Source of the DNA: Treponema sp. UBA4326
GTDB lineage: Bacteria > Spirochaetota > Spirochaetia > Treponematales > Treponemataceae
Assembly: GCA_002393835.1 (NCBI GenBank)
Contig: DGTW01000373.1
Coordinates: 1 to 21,682, forward strand
Length of the DNA stretch: 21,682 nucleotides
Direction of reading: 5' to 3'
Shown: positions 7,652-14,658 of the stretch, one piece after another
Layout of the letters: every line of letters begins with the position of its first letter
Position numbering within the stretch: position 1 is the first letter of the stretch
Position numbers and translations under genes: made by a program
Notes under the pieces: model-generated
The model's database searches: none
The model's input: only the letters and a program-made list of their open reading frames with translations
Told to the model about the DNA's origin: nothing

Positions 7652-8401
7652 TTATTTACTTAGGCTTTTCTTCATTATCAGCATGGGAATTTTCGTCAGC
7701 AGGATAACAATTAAAATCATAATGAGGGCATAAGCGTAAATTTCAGCATATTCATTAAAATAAGCGCTGGAATAAATCGCTTTGCCCAAGGAATTTTTTG
7801 TCTGAACGAGATATTCCGTCGTAACGATAATTTTAATTCCCATTCCAACAGCGTTTACATAGGCCTGCTTGAGATAACCCGCCATCAAGGGAAGATAAAC
7901 TGAAAAAAGCACCCTTATGTTGAAATTCGTGAAAAGCTTGTAGACATCTATCAGCTCCCTGTCAATTCTCAAAAAACCCTCTGCCGTAGCTTCACTAATC
8001 AGAGGAACAAGAATCATGCTGGCGGCTATGTAAGGAACTCGGCCGTAATTCGTAAGAACCATGATAATCACCACAAGGACAATCATTGGAATCGAGCGGA
8101 GCATAATCATCAGCGGCGTAAACACCTTGCGACAAAAAGGAAAAAGCCCTTCAAGAACCCCAAGAAAAATCCCAATCAGGGAAGAAACAATTAATGAAAC
8201 AAAAAGATGGAAAAGCGTGGTAAAAATCAGATTGTAAGTTTTAGGAATGCAAAGAAGATGAAAAAAAGACCGTAAAATTTCAATAACACTGGGAAAAACA
8301 AGGGAATCCCCCTTAGCCACTCCAAGAATCTGAATCAGTATGGCGATAAGAAGGATTCCGAGACAGAAAATAAGCGTGTCCGAAGCTTTTTTATTCTCCA
8401 T
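7652..8401 (-). CDS. ABC transporter permease, NitT/TauT (SsuC-like) type
   Basis: Inner-membrane subunit of an uptake ABC transporter. About six hydrophobic segments are seen over 249 residues, with a BPD_transp_1-type core including the coupling segment EATAEGFLRIDRELIDVYKLF, which would contact an ATPase. A GTG at 8431 would add ten residues, but the ATG at 8401 is preferred because the protein then begins MENKK just before the first hydrophobic segment. This start lies inside the end of the binding-protein gene (11-base overlap), which indicates translational coupling. No ATPase gene is adjacent. The substrate cannot be read from sequence. Confidence 0.82.
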   Translation of the reverse strand: MENKKASDTLIFCLGILLIAILIQILGVAKGDSLVFPSVIEILRSFFHLLCIPKTYNLIFTTLFHLFVSLIVSSLIGIFLGVLEGLFPFCRKVFTPLMIMLRSIPMIVLVVIIMVLTNYGRVPYIAASMILVPLISEATAEGFLRIDRELIDVYKLFTNFNIRVLFSVYLPLMAGYLKQAYVNAVGMGIKIIVTTEYLVQTKNSLGKAIYSSAYFNEYAEIYAYALIMILIVILLTKIPMLIMKKSLSK

Positions 8402-9299
8402 AGTAGAAATCGTCAGCCGGAATGGCTCCACCGAACTGCTTTAAGTCGATGTTTGCTGTAGTTTCAACCTGGACTTTTGCTTCTTTTGACGACATAAAGC
8501 GGATTGCACAATTTGGAATTGCGCTTTCTGCAACTTTTGCGTTTGGAAGAATTTCAAGAGCGACAGCAGCCTTTACAACAGAAGGAAGATCGCTTGTACA
8601 TTTTGAGCAAGATTCTTCAGCAAGTTTGAGGAATTCTTTTACGGCCTCAGGATGATTTTCAATTGTTTCTGCCTTTACGAAAAGACCAGCTTGAGTAAAT
8701 CCGTCAAAGCCTGTCGCCTTTTTGTAAAGCTCATTTAGAGGGTAAGCAGTGATTTTCGGATTTTTGATTTTTGCAGCTGTTAAAGCTGGTTCTGCCGTAA
8801 GAACGATGGCATTTGCATCAGAAAGAAGCAATGCCTGAGTGTTTGCAGCCCCTGCCAGGTAATTGATAGTTTTTGGGGTGATTTTGTTTTTTTCCAGAGA
8901 TGCGAGTGCGATGGAAGAATTGATTGTATTTTCACCAAAAAGCGTGATTTCGCCCTTATTGATGTTCTTGAGCTTAAAATTCTTTTTTTGTGAGGCAAAA
9001 TAAAGATTTCCCCAAGTAACGACAGCTGCAAGTTTGTAGCTTGATTTGCCCATTTTGTAAAGTTTTGCACCTGCATTGATTGGAGCAATAACAAAATCAG
9101 ACTTTGCGTTTACGAATTCCGCTGAAATTGTGTCAGCCGCAACGAAAGTGTAATTCTCGGGATTTTTTTCTGCCAAACTTGCAAGCGAAAGAGCCGGTGC
9201 TCCGTTTGGAGCAGCTGCTTTTACAGTGTAAAAATCCTGGGCTACAAGCACAGAAAGGCTAAAAATTGAAGTGAATACAAGGGATAATAATTTTTTCAT
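8391..9299 (-). CDS. ABC transporter periplasmic binding protein, NMT1/NitT-TauT-like
   Basis: Captures a small solute in the periplasm for the adjoining permease. The start at 9299 gives a clean signal peptide (MKKLLSLVFTSIFSLSVLVAQ); an upstream in-frame TTG at 9338 would spoil it. The mature part shows the type II binding-protein pattern: AAPNGAPALSLA near the N-terminus, DFVIAPINAGAKLY, and a central hinge around GENTINSSIALASL. A CSKC pair late in the protein could be a disulfide or just incidental. There is no convincing Shine-Dalgarno, and the predicted promoter places the transcript start within a few bases of the ATG. It overlaps the permease gene, so the two are one unit. The substrate is unknown. 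Confidence 0.8.
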   Translation of the reverse strand: MKKLLSLVFTSIFSLSVLVAQDFYTVKAAAPNGAPALSLASLAEKNPENYTFVAADTISAEFVNAKSDFVIAPINAGAKLYKMGKSSYKLAAVVTWGNLYFASQKKNFKLKNINKGEITLFGENTINSSIALASLEKNKITPKTINYLAGAANTQALLLSDANAIVLTAEPALTAAKIKNPKITAYPLNELYKKATGFDGFTQAGLFVKAETIENHPEAVKEFLKLAEESCSKCTSDLPSVVKAAVALEILPNAKVAESAIPNCAIRFMSSKEAKVQVETTANIDLKQFGGAIPADDFYYGE

Positions 9300-9308
9300 A
9301 ATGAATAA

Positions 9309-9338
9309 ATCATATCCCCTGAATGATTGACTGGTCAA
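9309..9338 (-). promoter_or_regulatory. Promoter of the ABC binding-protein/permease pair
   Basis: On the minus strand: TTGACC (9338-9333), an 18-base spacer and TATGAT (9314-9309). The predicted start is near 9302, only about 3 bases before the ATG at 9299, so the mRNA may be leaderless. The -35 sits in a short palindrome, TTGAC-CA-GTCAA, a possible repressor site. Confidence 0.6.
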
Positions 9339-9368
9339 GTGATGCCTTGCTCGCAGCCCACTCTACCC

Positions 9369-10547
9369 TTATTTCGCTGCAATGAAAATCGCCCGCATGT
9401 CATCTTCATAAAGAACTTTTGCACTTCCGACATGACCGCCTGTTGCGATTGCGCACTTTTTGGCAAGCTCGTCAATTTGCTCGTCCGTCGGTGTAACTCC
9501 GAGCTCCCTCATATTCGTCGGCATTTTGATTTCCCGGTAGAAATTCTCCATAGCCTCGATTCCTTTGAGGGCAATTTCTTCATCAGAACCGGAATTCGGA
9601 ACATTCCAGACATTAAGGGCAAATTTCTTAAATCGATGCAAACATTCCTTGTAAACATAGCGGGCCCAGCTTCCCCAGATTGCAGCCAGGCCTGCCCCAT
9701 GTGCGACATCGAACATTCCGCCAAGCTCATGCTCCAATCGATGGCTGGCAAAGTCGTTCCCGCCGTTACCAAGGCCCGTCAAGTCATTATGGCTCAAACT
9801 GCTTGCCCACATGATTTCAGCCCGGGCGTCGTAATCTTTCGGATTTTTGAGCAAAATTTTTGTATTTGAAATCACGGTTCGCATGAGGCCTTCTGCGATT
9901 GAATCAGTAAGCTCCATGTTTCCCTGACTTGTGAAATATCGCTCCATCGTGTGCATTAGAATGTCTGTTGAGCCGCACATTGTCTGATACTCAGGCAAAG
10001 TCATTGTAAGCTCAGGATTCATAATTGCAAATTTCGGACGGCATGTGTCGGAATTGCTACCACGCTTTTTCCATCCGTCCTCATTGGTGATTACCGCACT
10101 GTTACTCATCTCGCTTCCTGCAGCCGCAATCGTAAGAACTACGCCAACCGGGAGACAGGCTTTCGGCTGATTCTTCCGCTCAAAAATATCCCAGACATCA
10201 AAATCGTTTGCACAGCCATAGCCAATCGCCTTTGCACTGTCGATTACAGAACCACCGCCCACAGCCAGAAGAAAATCCACGCCCTCCTTTTTGCAGAGAG
10301 CGATTCCCTCACGAACGAGAGACAAGCGTGGATTAGGCACGACACCGCCAAGCTCAACATAAGAAATTCCAGACTCATCAAGCGACTTTTTTACACGGTC
10401 TAGAAGACCTGTCTTTTTAACGCTGCCACTACCATAATGAAGCAAAACCTTTTTGCAGTCCTGTGCTGCTACAAGAGCACCAACCTGAGATTCAGTGCCC
10501 TTACCAAACACAACTTTCGTCGGTGCGTAGAAAGTGAAATTGTTCAT
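9369..10547 (-). CDS. Iron-containing alcohol dehydrogenase, YqhD/BdhA-like
   Basis: NAD(P)H-dependent reduction of aldehydes to alcohols in the cytosol, probably for redox balance in fermentation. At 392 residues it has family length. The nucleotide-binding loop GGGSVIDSAKAI is at 97-108. The metal ligands expected from the family are visible as Asp195, His199, His269 and His283, in STDILMHTMERYF and ASHRLEHELGGMFDVAHGAG. The EHELGG and metal-site spacing match the NADPH-dependent butanol dehydrogenase/YqhD branch; coenzyme and substrate are inferred. GGAG lies 8 bases before the ATG. It follows the XRE gene on the same strand at a 57-bp gap and precedes the ABC genes, which have their own promoter. 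Confidence 0.92.
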   Translation of the reverse strand: MNNFTFYAPTKVVFGKGTESQVGALVAAQDCKKVLLHYGSGSVKKTGLLDRVKKSLDESGISYVELGGVVPNPRLSLVREGIALCKKEGVDFLLAVGGGSVIDSAKAIGYGCANDFDVWDIFERKNQPKACLPVGVVLTIAAAGSEMSNSAVITNEDGWKKRGSNSDTCRPKFAIMNPELTMTLPEYQTMCGSTDILMHTMERYFTSQGNMELTDSIAEGLMRTVISNTKILLKNPKDYDARAEIMWASSLSHNDLTGLGNGGNDFASHRLEHELGGMFDVAHGAGLAAIWGSWARYVYKECLHRFKKFALNVWNVPNSGSDEEIALKGIEAMENFYREIKMPTNMRELGVTPTDEQIDELAKKCAIATGGHVGSAKVLYEDDMRAIFIAAK

Positions 10548-10572
10548 GCAATTTTCTCCATTTTTATAGACG

Positions 10573-10600
10573 ATTTTACATCAGAATTAGGAAAAAGCAA
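10573..10600 (-). promoter_or_regulatory. Weak candidate promoter of the alcohol dehydrogenase gene
   Basis: On the minus strand: TTGCTT (10600-10595), a 16-base spacer and TAAAAT (10578-10573). Transcription would begin near 10566, in the 57-bp gap after the XRE gene. Matches are partial; cotranscription with the XRE gene is an equally good reading. Confidence 0.3.
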
Positions 10601-10604
10601 AATG

Positions 10605-10970
10605 TTATTTTTCACTGATTGCCAATGCCATATTTATGACCGCTTCTTGAGTACGCACTGAACACATTTCCAGCGCTGAAATCATTCGTTCATATTTATG
10701 ATATAAGTTTAGTTCCTGCAAAGTCTTATCACTGTTTTCTGGATTATTGGGAGTTTTTGGCAAAACTGAACTTTCACCCAGAAGCCATTCCAATGATTTG
10801 TTCAAGGCTTTTGAAATCTTTATCGCTACATCTGCAGAAGGAATACTATCTGGGCGATTTTTGCCGTTTGTTATTGTTGTATATGGAATTCCTGTAATAA
10901 CTGAAAGAGTTTTTATGTTCATGCCTTGATATTGTAATTCATCATTCACATTCTTCCAAAACGGACTCAT
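10605..10970 (-). CDS. XRE-family helix-turn-helix transcriptional regulator
   Basis: A 121-residue DNA-binding protein. Residues about 14-66 form the Cro/CI-type helix-turn-helix: NIKTLSVITGIPYTTITNGKNR contains the two DNA-contact helices, followed by PSADVAIKISKALNKSLEWLLGE, the usual end of the domain. The remaining part is polar (PKTPNNPENSD) followed by an amphipathic C-terminal helix, probably for dimerisation. The ATG at 10970 has only a poor ribosome binding site. The gene is divergent from the lipoprotein/barrel pair, with three copies of a palindromic motif between them, so it most likely represses that pair and possibly itself. That role is inferred from arrangement. A phage-type repressor is another reading, but no other phage genes are present. 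Confidence 0.87.
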   Translation of the reverse strand: MSPFWKNVNDELQYQGMNIKTLSVITGIPYTTITNGKNRPDSIPSADVAIKISKALNKSLEWLLGESSVLPKTPNNPENSDKTLQELNLYHKYERMISALEMCSVRTQEAVINMALAISEK

Positions 10971-10979
10971 ACTATGATT

Positions 10980-11044
10980 ATTACCTATTTAGGTTTTATC
11001 TTGTTTTAAATTACCTTTATAGGTTATGATTACCTAATCAGGTT
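10980..11044. promoter_or_regulatory. Array of three operator-like palindromes between the XRE and lipoprotein genes
   Basis: Three copies of ATTACCT-N4-AGGTT occur at 10980-10995, 11010-11025 and 11029-11044. Each has the symmetric core ACCT-N4-AGGT, with centres ATTT, TTAT and AATC. All three are in the same orientation, offset by 30 and 19 bases (near whole helical turns). Relative to the predicted lipoprotein promoter, site 1 is upstream of the -35, site 2 fills the spacer up to the -10, and site 3 covers the start. This arrangement is typical of Cro/CI-style repression by the adjacent XRE protein. Confidence 0.75.
11001..11030 (+). promoter_or_regulatory. Predicted promoter of the lipoprotein/barrel operon
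   Basis: TTGTTT (11001-11006), an 18-base spacer and TATGAT (11025-11030). The start is expected near 11037, inside operator site 3, giving a leader of about 55 bases. That leader holds a small AATCAG/CTGATT inverted repeat (11037-11058) and ends in GGGAG before the ATG. Confidence 0.5.
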
Positions 11045-11091
11045 CTTATATCTGATTTGAGTTTTCTTAAATAATTTTACGGGAGAATTTT

Positions 11092-13341
11092 ATGAAAAAA
11101 ATTACAATCCTAAAAAAGCTCGCACTTTTATGTGTTCTGCTTCCAATTAGTTTTTCGTTACCATCATGCTCAAATAGTGATGATGACACTAAAACTCCGA
11201 CGAATGAAAAAGGTTCTGGTTCAACAGGTGGCGAAAAAGACCCTTCATTAACAGAAGAAGAGACCACAACCATAAACGGAATCGATGTTCCTGTTTCCGA
11301 CAAGGATAAATCATCAGCAAATCTCATAAGTGAAGCATATACTGCGCTTAACGCTGGGGATTACAATAAAACTCTTTCAAAATTCCGTTCTGCATACGCA
11401 AAGGAACAAACCGATGAGACAAAAATTTATTACGCTCTCACAGAGCTTGCCCTGCTCAGTACGGATAAAACCGTTGCTGATATTATAAAAAACGATTTGG
11501 GAATCACGGATTACCCAGCAACACCAAACGCAATTTTTAACACTTCATGGTTCAAGAACTATCCGAAATACGAAAGTATTTCCGCAGAACGATTTGAGAA
11601 AAACTCAACAGGTTCTTATATCAGAGTTTCTGCAACTCCAACCGATTCATATTCGTCTTCTAATCTGTATCCATGGAATGCTTATGCCTTATATGATGGT
11701 GATTGGGTTCAATATTATGCATATAGCTCAATGATGAAGGAAGTCTACTATCTATCAAATATCGTACCTGATTCAAACGGTAAATATCTTATTCCGTTCG
11801 GTAATGATAAATATAGTTATAATACCTATTACAATTTTATAGATACAAAATCTTTTTACTCACAAGCACAAGAAGCCATTGCAGATTATTTGTACGATTC
11901 TGATGGAACAAAATCACAATCTGGTTCTTATGTTCGCTTAACCGGCACAGAAACGACTTCTTGGTCTGGTGACTATATTTATTATTCATATAAAAATACA
12001 AACGGAACTTGGTCGTCTAGTAATGGAACTATAAACAATTACTCACTTTCAAATGAAGGAAATTATTTTGCAGGTAAATACGATTGTATTACTAAATTTG
12101 CAGAGAACTTTATAGAAGCTAAATATAGCTCATATCGCTACAATATGACCTCTAGCCACTACAGGAAATCTCTTCTTGGTAAGGCAGTATATGTTCCAGA
12201 ACTTGCAATTCCTGAATGGGTAAAATCAACAGATTACTATCAGGATTCGCTTGTAAAAACGACACAGACTTACAAAACTTGGCTTTACCTTCTTTATGCA
12301 AATGTCGTAACAAACTGTGATAACGGTTTCAACAATACAATTGATAAACTTCTAAGCGTAATCCATTCAAAAACCGAGACTATCAAAGCTATTGTTGATT
12401 CACTTGGAACAGGGACTGCTACACTCGATGCAGAATTCATCGCAAATTTGAAACTCACAAAAATTCTAGGTGAAGATCCGGTAGATTTCGGAAAACCAGA
12501 GATGAATGTACTCACAGCTGCCCTTGAAGCTTGTGACGCAGTTTTTAACTTTGCTGCTTCTTATGATTTCAGTGCTAATCTTAAAGCAGCCGAAGTCGAT
12601 TTTGATTCTACAAAAGATGCAGATACGATTTTAAATATTGTTAACGATTGTGTAACATCAACTACACTTTCTGTAAGGGATGCATCAAAACTCACAACTT
12701 CAAAAACTTTGTTGTCGAGCGCACTTACTCGCCTTATTTCAACATACAACGACATCAAAAATTCAAACAATTATCCACAAGCTGCAAAAGATAAAATTGA
12801 TGAGTATGGTCCATTCTTACTTGATGGGGCAACCAAAGCAAAAGCTGCATTGAACAATGGAACTGTATTTTATCTTCCGCAGAGTCCAAAAGCAAATACC
12901 TTCCCAACAAGCGCAAGCGATGCCGCATTTGGAATTGATTTTGGTAAAATCTTCACACCAGGATACTTCACTGATATCATTAAGCGTAGTTCAGATAAAG
13001 AAAAAATCAAGATTTATTACAAGAGATATGAAGATTCATATAGCTATAGCAGCGAGAATGGTTACAAGACTGTCAAATCAGAAAGTGACCCAACAGAAAT
13101 CGAAACAACCATCGAAGAATTTGTAAAGACGATAGCTAGTGATGCTGAAAATTATTCGTATAGTTCTTCTTCAAGTTCATACTCTTATGGTAGAACACGT
13201 ATCTGGTACGACATCGGAATCATGGCAGACAGAGATATCATTACAAATGCTTTGACAGGAATTGCTAACACTCAAAGAAATTCTGCCATTGTTGATAAAA
13301 TGAGATTCATTAAACTCTTCACTATTAACAGTATCAAATAA
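11092..13341 (+). CDS. Large lipoprotein of unknown function, Tyr/Ser-rich
   Basis: I do not recognise a family. This 749-residue protein has a lipoprotein signal (MKKITILKKLALLC... to lipobox LPS-Cys26) and a Asp/Thr/Gly/Glu-rich tether, so it is probably membrane-anchored and possibly surface-exposed. Residues about 77-122 look like a degenerate TPR-type helical pair (LISEAYTALNAGDYNKTLSKF, then KIYYALTELALL). The middle (about 175-350) is very rich in Tyr, Ser, Asn and Trp and has an internal echo, TGSYIRVSAT near 180 and SGSYVRLTGT near 280. The rest is mostly helical, with a Tyr/Ser tract near 690-705. GGGAG lies 6 bases before the ATG. It is followed after 2 bases by the barrel gene and preceded by the triple operator. 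The DNA is visibly AT-rich. Confidence 0.85.
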   Translation: MKKITILKKLALLCVLLPISFSLPSCSNSDDDTKTPTNEKGSGSTGGEKDPSLTEEETTTINGIDVPVSDKDKSSANLISEAYTALNAGDYNKTLSKFRSAYAKEQTDETKIYYALTELALLSTDKTVADIIKNDLGITDYPATPNAIFNTSWFKNYPKYESISAERFEKNSTGSYIRVSATPTDSYSSSNLYPWNAYALYDGDWVQYYAYSSMMKEVYYLSNIVPDSNGKYLIPFGNDKYSYNTYYNFIDTKSFYSQAQEAIADYLYDSDGTKSQSGSYVRLTGTETTSWSGDYIYYSYKNTNGTWSSSNGTINNYSLSNEGNYFAGKYDCITKFAENFIEAKYSSYRYNMTSSHYRKSLLGKAVYVPELAIPEWVKSTDYYQDSLVKTTQTYKTWLYLLYANVVTNCDNGFNNTIDKLLSVIHSKTETIKAIVDSLGTGTATLDAEFIANLKLTKILGEDPVDFGKPEMNVLTAALEACDAVFNFAASYDFSANLKAAEVDFDSTKDADTILNIVNDCVTSTTLSVRDASKLTTSKTLLSSALTRLISTYNDIKNSNNYPQAAKDKIDEYGPFLLDGATKAKAALNNGTVFYLPQSPKANTFPTSASDAAFGIDFGKIFTPGYFTDIIKRSSDKEKIKIYYKRYEDSYSYSSENGYKTVKSESDPTEIETTIEEFVKTIASDAENYSYSSSSSSYSYGRTRIWYDIGIMADRDIITNALTGIANTQRNSAIVDKMRFIKLFTINSIK

Positions 13342-13343
13342 GA

Positions 13344-14648
13344 ATGAGTTTTTTTCAAAAACGCTTGTTTTTAGCCGTCTTCATGTTACTTGTTTTCATG
13401 AGGACGGCTTTTTCTGAAATAAAAGCTTCCCAAGATTTAACATTTTCCCCTTATATTGATTCCCGTGTTGGATTTCTACTCTTCGATGAAGGAAATTCCA
13501 GCTATTTCCACACTGAGAGCGTTGGTGTTAATCTTAAAACCGACCACGGTCATGTGAAAATAGATGGAAGCTATCTCAAAGGAAAATCCGAGAATAATGA
13601 ACTGCTAGGAAATTTGAATTTTGCTTCCGTTAATTTTGAAATTTCTCGGAAGTTTTATACTGTTCGAACTTGCTTTTCTAGTTTTTCTATTCCAGATGAA
13701 CTAAAAATCCTTGGCGGAAAACCTCGTTTCTCTTTAAAAAATGGAAACGGTAATTCAGTAAACTTAGGAACGGATTTGGATTTCTATATCTTTGAAAATG
13801 ATTTTAGACTTTCTGCAAATCTGATTTTAGGGAATGCAAGTTTTGAAGAAGGTGATTTATACTATTTCTACGGAAAGCCTGATGATTTTTCTTTTTTAGG
13901 TGGTAAAATAAAATTCTCTTTGCCACTTGGTTTTGATATTCTTACTTTTGGTGGGAATCTTCATTGCAATATAGATACAAATTCTGAAGAAAAAGTAGGA
14001 AATTCAACGCTCTCTCTAAATGCAATATTTTTAGCAAAAGAATTTTTGTTTGATTTTGCTGATAAATTTTCTATAAAACCTTTTTTGGGTTTTTCAAGCC
14101 TTTCTTTTTCAGGCACGACACTGGTAACTTCTGAAAATCAAAGATATTTTCTTTTCCCATATAAATTCATTGGCGGTAGTATTGATGAAGACTTTCGTTT
14201 CCTTTCACTAGGCAATTCTTTTGAATTTAAGAAAGGCGGATTTCAATTCTACATTGATTTTATCTATTTTTTCTGCTTTCAAAATTCTGCTTCGGGGAAC
14301 TATTCATATAAATACAAGAAAAATATTTTTTTTGACGGAAGTTCCAACAGCGAGGAACTTGATTTACCAAATGCAATAGGAACACATATCTTTGCAGGAA
14401 TTGCAGAGGCTTCATACAAATTCAGCGTTCATAAAAATTTTTCGCCAACTCTAAAACTAACGAAAATGTTTGCAGCTGTAATTTTAAACGATGAAACAAA
14501 AGATTTCTTTGATACTACTTTTTCTTCATATTCTACAGTATCAAATCCGTCAAATACTCATGCCAATGAAGATTCTTCTGAAACCTGGCAAAATTTCAAA
14601 AGAGCACTTCTCTCAGGCACAAGTATTTCATTACGAATTGATTTTTAG
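13344..14648 (+). CDS. Predicted outer-membrane beta-barrel protein
   Basis: This 434-residue protein has a signal peptide (MSFFQKRLFLAVFMLLVFMRTAFS-E) and a mature part built of alternating polar/hydrophobic strands divided by Gly/Asn/Asp turns. It ends Ser-Leu-Arg-Ile-Asp-Phe; a terminal Phe with alternating hydrophobics is the classical Bam recognition signal for outer-membrane barrels. No named family was recognised. It begins 2 bases after the stop of the lipoprotein gene with no Shine-Dalgarno of its own, so translation is probably coupled and the products probably work together, for example as export channel and surface lipoprotein (inference). It is strongly AT-rich: 14041-14100 has 15 G/C in 60, against 36 in 60 at 6181-6240 in putP. 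Confidence 0.82.
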   Translation: MSFFQKRLFLAVFMLLVFMRTAFSEIKASQDLTFSPYIDSRVGFLLFDEGNSSYFHTESVGVNLKTDHGHVKIDGSYLKGKSENNELLGNLNFASVNFEISRKFYTVRTCFSSFSIPDELKILGGKPRFSLKNGNGNSVNLGTDLDFYIFENDFRLSANLILGNASFEEGDLYYFYGKPDDFSFLGGKIKFSLPLGFDILTFGGNLHCNIDTNSEEKVGNSTLSLNAIFLAKEFLFDFADKFSIKPFLGFSSLSFSGTTLVTSENQRYFLFPYKFIGGSIDEDFRFLSLGNSFEFKKGGFQFYIDFIYFFCFQNSASGNYSYKYKKNIFFDGSSNSEELDLPNAIGTHIFAGIAEASYKFSVHKNFSPTLKLTKMFAAVILNDETKDFFDTTFSSYSTVSNPSNTHANEDSSETWQNFKRALLSGTSISLRIDF

Positions 14649-14658
14649 GATTAAGCTC

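Noticed and set aside
9297..9314. Five-codon upstream frame (ATG ATT TAT TCA TTA TGA) overlapping the start of the ABC binding-protein gene
   Set aside because: The predicted transcription start lies inside it, so it would be absent from the main mRNA. It is too short to support as a leader peptide.
9327..9869. 180-residue open frame on the plus strand
   Set aside because: It is antisense to the well-supported alcohol dehydrogenase and its translation looks like shadow sequence.
10980..11044. Evenly looking repeats that could suggest a small CRISPR array
   Set aside because: Units are 16 bases with unequal 30- and 19-base offsets, sit at a promoter, and have no cas genes nearby. The operator reading fits better.
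11039..11622. CAGGTTCTTATATC found both in the lipoprotein leader (11039-11052) and in its coding region (11609-11622)
   Set aside because: A 14-base match with no palindrome or extension around the second copy. In the gene it encodes a normal part of the protein, so it is probably chance or a trace of low complexity.
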